Shown one piece after another: positions 25,801 through 32,595 of a stretch of 58,298 nucleotides of DNA. The stretch comes from DATLSM01 sp049585815 (GTDB lineage Bacteria; Actinomycetota; Thermoleophilia; Solirubrobacterales; 70-9). The notes beneath the pieces are model-generated. The model searched no databases, was not told the DNA's origin, and saw only the letters and a list, made by a program, of their open reading frames with translations. A program made the position numbers and the translations under genes. Every line of letters begins with the position of its first letter. Positions within the stretch are counted from its first letter, which is position 1. The DNA lies in contig JBAVAR010000004.1 in NCBI GenBank assembly GCA_049585815.1, positions 1-58,298 of the forward strand, in the 5' to 3' direction.

Positions 25801-26193
25801 GGCCCGACGTGGGCTGGGGCGGAGCCGCTGCACCGTGCCCCGGTCCCAGGGGGAGAGGGTGGTGACCTTTGGGTCGCGCCTCAGGGCCCGGATCAGCGCC
25901 GGGCCCTGCCGGTCGATGGCAGCGGCCGGGCCACGCAGGAGGATCGCGAAGGGAGCCGAGTCTCCGAAGCCCTGACGCAGCATTTCCCCAGCCCGCGCCG
26001 ATGGCGTCCCGGGAATGTTGAGCGAAGTCGGCTGGAGTCTGGATTCGACCCCGGTCCCGAGGACCCCGAGTGCGATCAGCACGATCAGGGCGGCCGCGAG
26101 CACCCGCCTTGGGTGGCGGAGGAGCGCCGGTGGGCGCGGCTCCACGCCCGCGGGCGTGGCGCTGCCCCGGCCACTGCTCCTCCTCGTTGGCAC
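22879..26193 (-). CDS. MMPL/RND-family transporter with long periplasmic helical insert
   Basis: A 1104-aa RND-type exporter starting at GTG 26193. An N-terminal membrane helix (about 31-48) is followed by a first periplasmic domain, a five-helix block (about 190-350) with the MMPL motif GLALGVDYSLLMVSRFREE, and a sixth helix (about 370-395). A very large second periplasmic part (about 400-850) has GSGKAASGAVAISRG, TGSARLARAASSLDTG and TGSTALAAGVSRLGGG repeats typical of coiled X-G-X helices. The last helices contain GLSIDYAVFLLVRMKERYD, where the Asp residues are likely proton-relay sites. MMPL proteins export lipids or lipid-like molecules. Position next to the MCE operon suggests a shared lipid trafficking role (inference). 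Confidence 0.9.
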   Translation of the reverse strand: MPTRRSSGRGSATPAGVEPRPPALLRHPRRVLAAALIVLIALGVLGTGVESRLQPTSLNIPGTPSARAGEMLRQGFGDSAPFAILLRGPAAAIDRQGPALIRALRRDPKVTTLSPWDRGTVQRLRPSPRRALILVDFHVGLNQAVNETVPKLERILEEEIHPPVRATQSGFASISRALQDESISASEHGELIAIPVLLVVLLLVFRSPLAAAIPLGFGALTVFASRGILYAASSWLGIDAFALTVCTMMGLALGVDYSLLMVSRFREELARGATPVGAAWATRRTAGRTTVFAGSTLLISMIVAVFIVPGSLLVSLAGTVAMVVVLSVLVATVVGPALLVLIGPNLDRWRIGAPPNGRSRLMGVVQAALRRPAPVAALIGAVILLLAAPALALKTGPPSPEQLSKSDPARRSAELIDHAIGPGWDAPFQIVATTDNGPITEPARLAALGRWQRRIAELPGVQAVIGPGQVGRRVAPLREGASALLASEGKTGPFSQLGTLGRRLAVAAGGVAQLREGLSQASAGAGLLAQGSGKAASGAVAISRGLAVATAGSRRAVTALNAFAEGTRRLAAAQQKAAFGSLQLKLGLRDEASNLRVNALRRARATEKSLEGDAHEKLPQLIAPAKVADEQLENAIRQLQEMTVGQADPHYESALEAVRKASAAVGGTDPISGQPYAPGYAGLPTELADLQKRLEVDYEETREVVFWLESTVNHLKQFSTGASKLHEGLVKIEKGGDQLATGSARLARAASSLDTGLAHLLTGSTALAAGVSRLGGGATALAENLADGGREAAPLQSGLNRAAVSVISGNRALRRRIGRVRRGSPGLFDSGYFVLSALDGAPPKQRQRAAEAIDLRHGGQAATMLVISDYSFNTPGSTALNRRLNEIASEMGHGSGITAGVAGGAAQLNDYSRVSSARIPDVVAAITLATFLVLVLVLRALPLAAIAVALNLATVGVAFGILTLLSHAPAGWPLSGHKYVDAVGATMIFGIVFGLSIDYAVFLLVRMKERYDRDGDHPAAVEFGLERTARVITGAAAIMMAVFIAFAGAPIATVSQLGIGLTVAVLLDATVVRIVLLPALMLLIGERVWWLPRPLERILPRLNV

Positions 26194-26371
26194 GTGAATA
26201 GTTTGGCGGGCTCGGCAGTCCGAGAAGGCGAACGTATGCGAAAGGCTCTGTTAAGGGCGGGCCCGACCTCGGTGACCGAGCTTTCCTCTGGTGGGCGTTG
26301 TTTGAAACTTTATGCGCTTACGGGGCAAACCCCGACACTGTGGGTAACCTGGCGCGACGGACTGGGATGGC
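26194..26371. promoter_or_regulatory. Divergent intergenic region, MMPL gene and secreted-protein gene
   Basis: 178 bp between two diverging starts. It contains a 13-nt palindrome CTCGGTGACCGAG (26268-26280) that could be an operator and a small CGGGG-CAAA-CCCCG hairpin (26321-26334). No clear -35/-10 pair could be assigned. Confidence 0.35.
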
Positions 26372-27130
26372 TTGAGAAGACGCCTGACAATCGCCGCTTT
26401 TTCAATTGGGTGCCTGCTGATTGCAGGCGGCGCGAGTGCTGCCGTGGTCAAGGTCGGTGACCTGGTGCTGCGTGCGAATGGGGGATTTGAGCCACAGGTC
26501 CTACCGCGAAGGTCATATGCTCCGATCGAATTCCGCGGCCATTTCGACATCGCCGCGAGGAGCGGAGGGGTGCCCGTCGCGCTCCAGCAGACGGTGCTCG
26601 AATTCGACCGTCAAGGTCGGCTGACCACCCGCGGCTTGCCCACCTGCTCGCTGAGCCAGATCGCCGAAGCTACACCCGAAGAAGCGCGGAATACCTGCCG
26701 GAGCTCGATCGTCGGAACTGGTCATATCGACGTGACGATCGCCCTCCCCGGGCAGTCACCGGTGCTCGCCAGTTCGCCGCTGACCCTGTTCAACGGGGTG
26801 CCCCAGAACGGCAACCCGACGGTCCTCGTGCACGCACACACGAGCGTGCCCACAACCCAGACCCTCGCAATCATCGTGCCAGTCGAACGACTTTCCGGCG
26901 GGGCCTTTGGCTACAGGGCGACGATTGACCTACCGCCAATCGCCGGCGGTTACGGAGCGCTCACTCATGTCGACGTGAAGATCGGCCGCCGCTACAGCGC
27001 CGGCGGCACTCGGCTCAGCTTCGTCTCCGCCCGCTGCGGAAGCGGGGTTTTCCAAACCCACGGCAGCTTCACCTTTGCCGGTGACACGACGATCAGCGGC
27101 AGCGTCTTTGAGCCATGCAGTTCCCGGTAG
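26372..27130 (+). CDS. Secreted four-cysteine protein, paralogue of the gene at 12779
   Basis: A 252-aa exported protein starting at TTG 26372, with a signal peptide at residues 1-23 (MRRRLTIAAF to ASA). The mature part shares with the 12779 protein the blocks DLVLRANGG, GLPTC, SSIVGTGH, PLTLFNG, VHAHTSVP, LPPIAGGYG and FAGDTTISG. The four mature cysteines at 92, 109, 222 and 249 have the same spacing as in the paralogue. Function is unknown. It is divergent from the MMPL gene, so the pair of paralogues brackets the MCE/MMPL locus. The TTG start is inferred from the signal-peptide position. Confidence 0.75.
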   Translation: MRRRLTIAAFSIGCLLIAGGASAAVVKVGDLVLRANGGFEPQVLPRRSYAPIEFRGHFDIAARSGGVPVALQQTVLEFDRQGRLTTRGLPTCSLSQIAEATPEEARNTCRSSIVGTGHIDVTIALPGQSPVLASSPLTLFNGVPQNGNPTVLVHAHTSVPTTQTLAIIVPVERLSGGAFGYRATIDLPPIAGGYGALTHVDVKIGRRYSAGGTRLSFVSARCGSGVFQTHGSFTFAGDTTISGSVFEPCSSR

Positions 27131-27159
27131 CGCTGGGGGATTCCTATACTTGCCGACCC

Positions 27160-27232
27160 GGGCCGTTAGCTCAGTTGGTAGAGCAGGAGACTCTTAATCT
27201 CAAGGTCGAAGGTTCGAGCCCTTCACGGCCCA
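27160..27232 (+). tRNA. tRNA-Lys (CTT)
   Basis: A 73-nt cloverleaf. The acceptor stem GGGCCGT pairs with ACGGCCC, discriminator A at 27232; the D-arm is GCTC-AGTTGGTA-GAGC; the anticodon loop CTCTTAA gives CTT (Lys, AAG codons); the T-arm is GAAGG-TTCGAGC-CCTTC. The top anticodon-stem pair (27-43) is a G/A mismatch. CCA is not encoded. Confidence 0.95.
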
Positions 27233-27501
27233 TTTCTGAGGGATCGAAGTCATCTGACTTCAGCCGCCCGTGCCGCTGATCGGGTCTATTTTGGCGGGAC
27301 GCAATCGTGTAGACGCAGGCCGAAAGGCGCATGGGTTTCGGCCGATGCGAGCGCGATAGCGCTCGCAAGGAGACGCCTGGACATACGGCGAAGCAGTAGC
27401 GTCCGGTCCGGATGTCAGCGAGCGAGCCGTCATTGTCCACAACACCCCTCCGCTGCTCTGCGGCTCCTCCGCTGTGTGCGAACCCATGTGTCTCCGCGCC
27501 T
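27233..27501. other. Spacer after tRNA-Lys
   Basis: 269 bp without a supported gene. A short inverted repeat GAAGTC-ATCT-GACTTC at 27246-27261 could end the tRNA transcript. TTGTCCACA at 27433-27441 matches an actinobacterial DnaA-box consensus but is isolated. Base composition is somewhat less GC-rich than the flanking operons. I saw no copy of the tRNA 3' end that would mark an integration site. Confidence 0.5.
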
Positions 27502-28041
27502 TCAGGCGGCGTCGCCGAGTGGCGCCGGTGGGCAGACCATCTTGGCCTGCCCGGATTCGATGTTGTAGACGATTCCCGATGCAATAAGTGTTGGCGGGAT
27601 GAGCGGGTTTGAGCGTAGGACTTCAAGGTCCGCCTGAACTGACTTGTATGGGTCGCTGACGTGCTTGACGGGGATCTCTTCCTCCTCGACGCCAAAGTAG
27701 TGTGCGAGCAGCCCGGCGTGCTCGCCTCCGTCAAGTCGCGACATACCGCAGTCAGTGTGGTGCATCACGATCAGCTCAAAGCCAGGGTCCAGTCCCTCGA
27801 CGGCGGCCACCACGGCGAGGATGGCGAGGTTTTGGATGAAAGAGGGTGTGACTCTGCCGCCCGGATTGCGCAATACCACTGCCTCGCCGAGGTCCACTCC
27901 GAGGACGTATGCCGGGTCGACGCGGTGATCGGCGCAGGTGAGCACCAGTGCGTGTAGGTCCGGGCTTATCGTCAATGCCTTCTCGCTGAGGTCCTCCGTG
28001 CGATCGGCGTTGCGCTTGAGCAGTCTGTCGGTTGCTGACAT
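27502..28041 (-). CDS. Beta-class carbonic anhydrase
   Basis: A 179-aa zinc enzyme interconverting CO2 and bicarbonate. The zinc ligands are visible: C36 in LTCADHR with the D38/R40 dyad, and H95 and C98 in HHTDCGM. Length fits the small prokaryotic beta class. ATG 28041 has GGAGA 8-9 nt upstream. It lies 11 nt behind the TetR regulator gene on the same strand, so both are probably co-transcribed from the operator-containing promoter at 28780. The last dozen residues (VCPPAPLGDAA) form a loose tail. Confidence 0.9.
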   Translation of the reverse strand: MSATDRLLKRNADRTEDLSEKALTISPDLHALVLTCADHRVDPAYVLGVDLGEAVVLRNPGGRVTPSFIQNLAILAVVAAVEGLDPGFELIVMHHTDCGMSRLDGGEHAGLLAHYFGVEEEEIPVKHVSDPYKSVQADLEVLRSNPLIPPTLIASGIVYNIESGQAKMVCPPAPLGDAA

Positions 28042-28052
28042 GCGGGAGTCTC

Positions 28053-28718
28053 CTATCGGTTGCTTGACCTATGTCTGTCGAGTTCCGCTCGCCAACCAGC
28101 ACGCGCGTGCTCGATGCCCGAGGGGTCTTTGAGTAGCTGTCGCTGCCAGTTGGCGGCCATGCCGAGGGCGTTTAACCGAAACGCCATCGCCCCGGGGTCG
28201 AGATCTGGCGCCAGCTCACCTGCGGCTACCGCGGCGAGGATGTTGGCCCTCAGCACCGCGATCCATTCGACCATCACGGCTGCGACTGCATCCCTCACAG
28301 GGCCTGGGCGCCCATCCATCTCCGTTGAGGCCGCGCATAGGAAGCAGCCGCCCGCGAACACATCGGATTCGAAGTACTCACACCATGCCTCCCCGAGTGC
28401 AAACAACCTGGATAAGCCCTCCTGGCGTGAGAGTGCTGGCGCAATCACAAGGTCGATGAGAATCCCCCGGGCGGCGGCGAGGGTGGCTAGTTGAAGCTCC
28501 TGCTTGGACCCAAAGAGCGCGAACACGCTGCTCTTGTGAACCTCGAGGTCCGCGGCGAGCCCACCGATTGTGAGCCCTTCAAGGCCATCTTTGGAGGCCA
28601 CCTGCACCGAGCGCTCGAGGACCGCCGCACGGCTGCGCATACCCCGGGCACGGCGCCCGTCGGTTGGCTTAAGCTCGGCAGGGCTACTGAGGAGTGGCCC
28701 CCGGCGCGATGCGGTCAT
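28053..28718 (-). CDS. TetR-family regulator, probably autoregulated
   Basis: A 221-aa regulator starting at ATG 28718 with GGAGG at 4-nt spacing. The N-terminal helix-turn-helix (about 30-75) includes LTIGGLAADLEVHKSSVFALFGSKQEL. The C-terminal ligand domain has a cysteine pair in GGCFLCAASTE, as in TetR proteins with the TetR_C_19-like domain. A 24-bp palindrome lies 62 bp upstream and overlaps its likely -10. Co-directional with the carbonic anhydrase gene, so both should respond to the same ligand. Confidence 0.88.
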   Translation of the reverse strand: MTASRRGPLLSSPAELKPTDGRRARGMRSRAAVLERSVQVASKDGLEGLTIGGLAADLEVHKSSVFALFGSKQELQLATLAAARGILIDLVIAPALSRQEGLSRLFALGEAWCEYFESDVFAGGCFLCAASTEMDGRPGPVRDAVAAVMVEWIAVLRANILAAVAAGELAPDLDPGAMAFRLNALGMAANWQRQLLKDPSGIEHARAGWRAELDRHRSSNR

Positions 28719-28779
28719 CGGACCTCCGTAGAAAACGAGCTGACGTGTGTGGCTAATCGAGGCATGGGAGGTGGCTGTA

Positions 28780-28803
28780 ATATAGACGAGCGATCGTCTA
28801 TAT
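28780..28803. promoter_or_regulatory. Palindromic TetR operator
   Basis: Half-site ATATAGACGA (28780-28789), a GCGA spacer, and the perfect complement TCGTCTATAT (28794-28803). On the minus strand TATATT (28778-28783) is a good -10 for the TetR gene, so repressor binding would block its promoter. The AT-rich palindrome stands out in this GC-rich DNA. Confidence 0.82.
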
Positions 28804-29199
28804 AGATGAAATCACGCCATTGCCACGGTCTTTATGAACCTCGATCCGATTCAGGCCAGGATTGAAGCCAGCAGGCGCTGGGTGTCACTAAATTCCTAGA
28901 GATTCGCCGGCAAAGCGAAGGATATTGAGGTTCTTCCACTGGCTGATTCGGCCCATTCCGCGGCCAAACTGTCGCTCTCCCCGGCCAGCTTGAGCGCCGC
29001 TGACTCGACCACAGCGCGCCACGGGGCACATTCAACCCTTCCGAGCTCAAACTGTCTAGGGCCCATATCGCAGCGAATGCTGGGGGTCGCCAACGCCCCC
29101 GAGAGCCGGCGGTCTGCCCGGAACTGCGATTGGATAGGTTGCTGACAGCCCGAAACCGGCGGCATCGGCGGGGGCAAAGCGACGAATCGGAGGAAGGTC
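28804..29199. other. 396-bp spacer upstream of methyltransferase
   Basis: No supported gene. Two minus-strand ORFs (28832-29050 and 28896-29216) have no recognisable domain and no ribosome site. A Shine-Dalgarno GGAGGAAGG directly precedes the methyltransferase ATG. The stretch could hold a degraded gene, but I cannot name one. Confidence 0.45.
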
Positions 29200-30048
29200 A
29201 TGACATTCGATCCCACTGCCTATCGCGAGCAGAGCCGTCAGACCTGGGGGAAGATGGCGCCGGGCTGGGAGGACCGAAACGAGTGGATGACCAATGTCGC
29301 TGGAGCGGTCAGCGAATGGATTGTGGAGCGGGTCGACCCACAGCCCGCGACCACGGTCCTCGAGATCGCAGCCGGGCCCGGCGACCTTGGCTTCCGGGTT
29401 GCAGAACGGATCGGCGACTCCGGTCGCGTGAAATCCACAGACTTCGCGCCCGAGATGATCGACGTCGCTCGCCGCTTGGGAGGGGATCGTGGGCTTGGCA
29501 ACGTTGAGTACCAGGTGCTCGACGCCGAGCAAATGAACCTCGAGGACGACAGCGTGGACGCGGTGGTTTGCCGCTGGGGCTACATGCTGATGGCCGATCC
29601 GCTGGCCGCCCTGGGGGAGACGAGGCGAGTACTTCGCGACGGCGGCGCGCTGGCGTTCGCCGTTTGGGCGCCGCCCGACCGCAACCCCTGGGCGGCCATT
29701 CCCGCCATGACCTTGGTCCAGCGGGGATACATGCCTGCGCCCGAGTCTGGAGCGCCGGGGATCTTTGCGATGGGGGAACCGGATCGGATTCGCGAGCTGG
29801 TCGCGGGAGCGGGCTTCGAGGACCCCGAGTTGGAGGAGATTTCATTCGACTTTCACTATGCGGACGAGGACGAGCTCTGGGAATCACTTGTCAGGCTCGC
29901 CGGCCCGCTCGCGCAGGCGATCGCCGCCCTTCCGGATGATGAGCGACAGGCGACCCGAGCGGCGATCACCGAGAAGATGGCGCCCTACCGCAACGAGGAC
30001 GGCTCCTATGCGGCTCCGGCCGTGAGTTGGGGGGTGCTGACCCGCTGA
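29200..30048 (+). CDS. Class I SAM-dependent methyltransferase
   Basis: A 282-aa methyltransferase with GGAGGAAGG 3 nt before the ATG. The Rossmann core shows motif I VLEIAAGPGDLGF (about 53-65), an acidic residue in KSTDFAPEMIDVA (motif II), DAEQMNLEDDSVDAVVCRWG (motifs III/IV) and a UbiE-like ETRRVLRDGGALAFAVWAP. The N-terminal YREQSRQTWGKMAPGWE is typical of UbiE/Coq5-like small-molecule methyltransferases. The substrate is not predictable. It stands alone between a long upstream spacer and a convergent gene. This is distinct from the menG at 33548. Confidence 0.85.
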   Translation: MTFDPTAYREQSRQTWGKMAPGWEDRNEWMTNVAGAVSEWIVERVDPQPATTVLEIAAGPGDLGFRVAERIGDSGRVKSTDFAPEMIDVARRLGGDRGLGNVEYQVLDAEQMNLEDDSVDAVVCRWGYMLMADPLAALGETRRVLRDGGALAFAVWAPPDRNPWAAIPAMTLVQRGYMPAPESGAPGIFAMGEPDRIRELVAGAGFEDPELEEISFDFHYADEDELWESLVRLAGPLAQAIAALPDDERQATRAAITEKMAPYRNEDGSYAAPAVSWGVLTR

Positions 30049-30050
30049 GC

Positions 30051-30066
30051 GATCTCGAGTGAGATC
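30051..30066. terminator. Small hairpin after the methyltransferase
   Basis: GATCTC-GAGT-GAGATC, a perfect 6-bp stem with 4-nt loop, 2 nt after the stop codon. No T-run; weak terminator candidate. Confidence 0.35.
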
Positions 30067-30188
30067 CGGCTGAATCAAGAACGAGACCGCATCGGTTGCG
30101 CACGGCTGAGGTTGGTTCAGCCAAAGCCCGGCGCCCAGCTGTAGCGCGCTTGGAGGCCCTGCCAGTCGCCGCCAGGGCCACGTCCCGT

Positions 30189-30221
30189 TGGATCCGATTC
30201 CATTCAACCGGCTCGGATCCA
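30189..30221. terminator. Inverted repeat between convergent genes
   Basis: TGGATCCGA (30189-30197) and TCGGATCCA (30213-30221) form a perfect 9-bp stem with a 15-nt loop in the 224-bp gap between the methyltransferase and the convergent gene ending at 30273. It may terminate either transcript. Confidence 0.35.
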
Positions 30222-30272
30222 TCAACCGCGCTCTGGCTTACCCGCCGCCCCCAAGGGACTCGCCGGGGGTGC

Positions 30273-31079
30273 CTAGGGAAGCGTGGAACCTTCGCCCGAG
30301 AGGCCGCCCAGTGGGTTTTTCAGCGTTTCCTTGCCTTTGCCCTTTGATTCTTTGGCCTCTTCCTTGACCTGTTTTTGGAAGGCTTTTGCTCGGTTGCGGA
30401 CCTGTTTCAGCTGTGTCTTGAGCTGCGTCTTCTGGGCCTTGGAAGTGGCTAGCGATTGAGCCTTCTTGGCGGATTCTTCGGCACCCTTGAAGTCAAATGC
30501 GAAGTAGCGGAACTCGGCGAGGGTGCTGACCGAGCCGAGCGTCGGTTGGGCTTCGGCGACGATCAGCTGCGCTTGGGCGGCCGCCTTCAGGTTCGCCTCC
30601 GCTTCGGCGCCCGAAGAGGAGGATTCGGCGAGCCTGAAGAGGGCTGAAGCAGCCAGCTGGGCGGTGGAGGAGCTCGGTTCCTTGCCGACCTGCTTCAGAT
30701 AGCGACTCCAGGCTTCGCTGGCTTTTTCAAGCTGCACACGGGCGGCGGGAGTGACGGTCGGCTGACCGGTCTTAGGGTCGACCGCCGACAGTGCGTTGCC
30801 GGCGCTGATCCGATCTCGGGTCAGGGCTAGCAGGAGAGCCCCTTCAGTGGGGTTCTTCCTCAGCTTCCTTTCGGCGCTCGTCGCCTCTTCTTCGTAGATG
30901 CCGGCGGCGTTGCCGGTCGCGGTGTTGGAGCCGAGCAGGCTGCCGATGTTGACCGGACCGACGACGAGAAAGAGGCTGGCACCCATCAACAGCGCGAGAA
31001 TTGCGTAGACGACTCGGACGACGTGTTTGCGCCGTCCCCGGATGTCAAAGACCATCCTCCGCTCACCACTTGCTGCCAT
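30273..31079 (-). CDS. Membrane-anchored helical-repeat (TPR-like) protein
   Basis: About 268 aa from ATG 31079; the frame is open to 31115 but that would overlap tatC. A cytoplasmic basic segment (DIRGRRKHVV) precedes one membrane helix (VVYAILALLMGASLFLVVG, about 21-40). The rest is Ala/Lys/Gln-rich helix pairs that resemble degenerate tetratricopeptide repeats, ending in a Lys/Glu-rich coiled segment. It follows tatA-tatC by 7 nt on the same strand. Function is unknown; co-transcription suggests a role in export or envelope assembly. Confidence 0.7.
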   Translation of the reverse strand: MAASGERRMVFDIRGRRKHVVRVVYAILALLMGASLFLVVGPVNIGSLLGSNTATGNAAGIYEEEATSAERKLRKNPTEGALLLALTRDRISAGNALSAVDPKTGQPTVTPAARVQLEKASEAWSRYLKQVGKEPSSSTAQLAASALFRLAESSSSGAEAEANLKAAAQAQLIVAEAQPTLGSVSTLAEFRYFAFDFKGAEESAKKAQSLATSKAQKTQLKTQLKQVRNRAKAFQKQVKEEAKESKGKGKETLKNPLGGLSGEGSTLP

Positions 31080-31086
31080 CGGCCGA

Positions 31087-31860
31087 CTAGTGCTCCTGAG
31101 TTGAGGGCTCTGCAATGCCCCCGGCCCCTCTCGGCCGGCCGAAGGCCCGAGCGAGCAAGATACTCAACTCGTAGAGCACGAGGAGCGGAATCATCTCGAT
31201 GATCATCGAGATCGGGTCAACCCCCGGCAGGGCGGCGGCGATGATCGAGATCACCAGGTAGGCGTAGCGACGATTGGAACTCAACTGCTCGACCTTGACT
31301 ATGCCGAGCCGGGTGACGGCGACGATCGCCAGGGGCAGCTCGAAGATGAGACCGCAGGCCAGCACCGTCATCGAGAAGAAACTGTAGTAGTCGCTGGCGC
31401 GGACCTGGACGTTGAACTGGCTGTTGTTGAAGCCCAGCAGAAAATGGACGGCTGCGGGCATCACGGCGAAGTAGGCGAAGGCCACGCCGGCGAGGAAGAG
31501 GACCGGGGCAAGCAGGAGGATCGGCAGGATGACCCGGCGCTCGGCGCGGCTGAATGCGGGCAGGACATAGGCATAGATCTCATAGAGGACGAAGGGCAGG
31601 GAGAGGACGATCGCCCCGTAGGCCGCGACCGTCAGGGTCGTCGTGAACGGCTCCGTGACCCCGAAGGTGAGCAGCTTCTTGTGGTTGGCGGGAAGCGGAC
31701 CCGAGGCGATGTGGAGCAGTAGGTGGTTCTGCCAGAAGCAGAGGGCGAGGGCAACGCCGAAGATCGCTATCGAGACGATCAGCCGGCCGCGCAGCTCGTC
31801 GAGGTGCTCGATGAGGGTAAGGCGATCTTCGTGGGAGACCGCCCTGACGCGGCGGGGCAT
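31087..31860 (-). CDS. tatC: Sec-independent protein translocase TatC
   Basis: A 257-aa six-helix membrane protein that recognises twin-arginine signal peptides. The family start HLDELRGRLIVSIAIFGVAL, the Pro-rich FGVTEPFTTTL loop, YAYVLPAFSRAERR and GLIFELPLAIVAVTRLGI are visible. Length is usual. It lies 9 nt downstream of tatA, forming the minimal TatAC pair. The C-terminus (RPRGAGGIAEPSTQEH) is a short cytosolic tail. Confidence 0.95.
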   Translation of the reverse strand: MPRRVRAVSHEDRLTLIEHLDELRGRLIVSIAIFGVALALCFWQNHLLLHIASGPLPANHKKLLTFGVTEPFTTTLTVAAYGAIVLSLPFVLYEIYAYVLPAFSRAERRVILPILLLAPVLFLAGVAFAYFAVMPAAVHFLLGFNNSQFNVQVRASDYYSFFSMTVLACGLIFELPLAIVAVTRLGIVKVEQLSSNRRYAYLVISIIAAALPGVDPISMIIEMIPLLVLYELSILLARAFGRPRGAGGIAEPSTQEH

Positions 31861-31869
31861 CCGGTGCCC

Positions 31870-32121
31870 TCAGGCCCGCTTGTCGGAGACGACCTCGCGC
31901 TCTGGCTGCTCGGCGGCGGCGCTCGTCGGGGCGCTCGGGCTCTGCAGCCGCTTGCCCTCGCTGTCGTCCTGGTCGGACTTCTCGCCGCTGACGGTCTCAC
32001 GGAACTCGCGAATGCCGCGGCCGAGGCTGTTGCCGAGCTCCGGCAGGCGTTTTGGGCCAAAGACGATCAGGGCGATGACCAAGACGATGAGGATCTCGAG
32101 TGGGCCGATGTTTCCAAGCAT
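31870..32121 (-). CDS. tatA: Twin-arginine translocase subunit TatA
   Basis: An 83-aa TatA with one N-terminal membrane helix (about 5-20, IGPLEILIVLVIALIVF), the FGPKRLPELG hinge and an amphipathic helix (about 21-45), followed by a charged tail. TatA multimerises to form the translocation pore with TatC. The Rieske protein at 35869 is a likely Tat substrate in this region (inference). Confidence 0.94.
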   Translation of the reverse strand: MLGNIGPLEILIVLVIALIVFGPKRLPELGNSLGRGIREFRETVSGEKSDQDDSEGKRLQSPSAPTSAAAEQPEREVVSDKRA

Positions 32122-32259
32122 CGACTCATGGTAACGCTGTCGCTGGGCACCCCGATCAGCGTTTGCCGACTACTCGCCTACCCGGTAATTGGATTTTGTC
32201 GAGAAGCTGCGGAAAAGTGCGGATCAAGCGCCCCCCTGCCGGGTTCGATAGTGCAGGGA

Positions 32260-32595
32260 ATGAGAGACTCGGCTCACAGCCAAACGAAGACGGCGATCGG
32301 GCTCCACGTTTGCCCGCAATGCGCCTCGCGCCTCGTGCAGCCGACCTGCTGGGAGCAGACCGATGACCGCTTCCACTGGCGGGTCTGGCGGCGCTGCCCC
32401 GACTGTGAGTGGACCTGCGACGGCGTTTACGGCGAGCGTGAGATCGACGACTTCGACGAGCAGCTCGACATCGGCACCCACGAGCTGGCCGAGGATCTGC
32501 GAGCACTGGAGCACGAGAACATGGCCCAGATGGTTGCCGCGTTCGTCACCGCGCTCGAAGCGGATCTGATCACCGCAGACGACTTTCAGCTGTAG
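32260..32595 (+). CDS. Conserved small protein with zinc-ribbon (CPxC...CPDC)
   Basis: A 111-aa protein starting at ATG 32260 (GTG 32251 possible). The N-terminal half carries two Cys pairs, CPQC and CPDC, separated by about 30 residues with WRVWRRCPDCEW, a typical zinc ribbon. The C-terminal half is acidic and helical (DDFDEQLDIGTHELAEDLRALEHENMAQM). I recall similar proteins, often multi-copy, in Solirubrobacterales, function unknown. Its last 10 nt overlap the convergent polyprenyl synthase gene. Confidence 0.72.
   Translation: MRDSAHSQTKTAIGLHVCPQCASRLVQPTCWEQTDDRFHWRVWRRCPDCEWTCDGVYGEREIDDFDEQLDIGTHELAEDLRALEHENMAQMVAAFVTALEADLITADDFQL

Noticed and set aside
26191..26196. CACGTG at the MMPL start as a parS or E-box-like site
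   Set aside because: Only the 6-bp core matches; flanks do not fit parS.
27433..27441. TTGTCCACA after tRNA-Lys as part of an origin
   Set aside because: Single isolated box, far from dnaA; chance match likely.
27171..27734. 187-aa minus-strand ORF ending GREGLEPSTLRLRVSCS
   Set aside because: The C-terminus is the antisense translation of tRNA-Lys, a well-known false ORF type; the rest overlaps the carbonic anhydrase end.
28896..29216. 106-aa minus-strand ORF in the spacer upstream of the methyltransferase
   Set aside because: No domain, no ribosome site, and it overlaps the methyltransferase start on the other strand; a degraded gene cannot be excluded.
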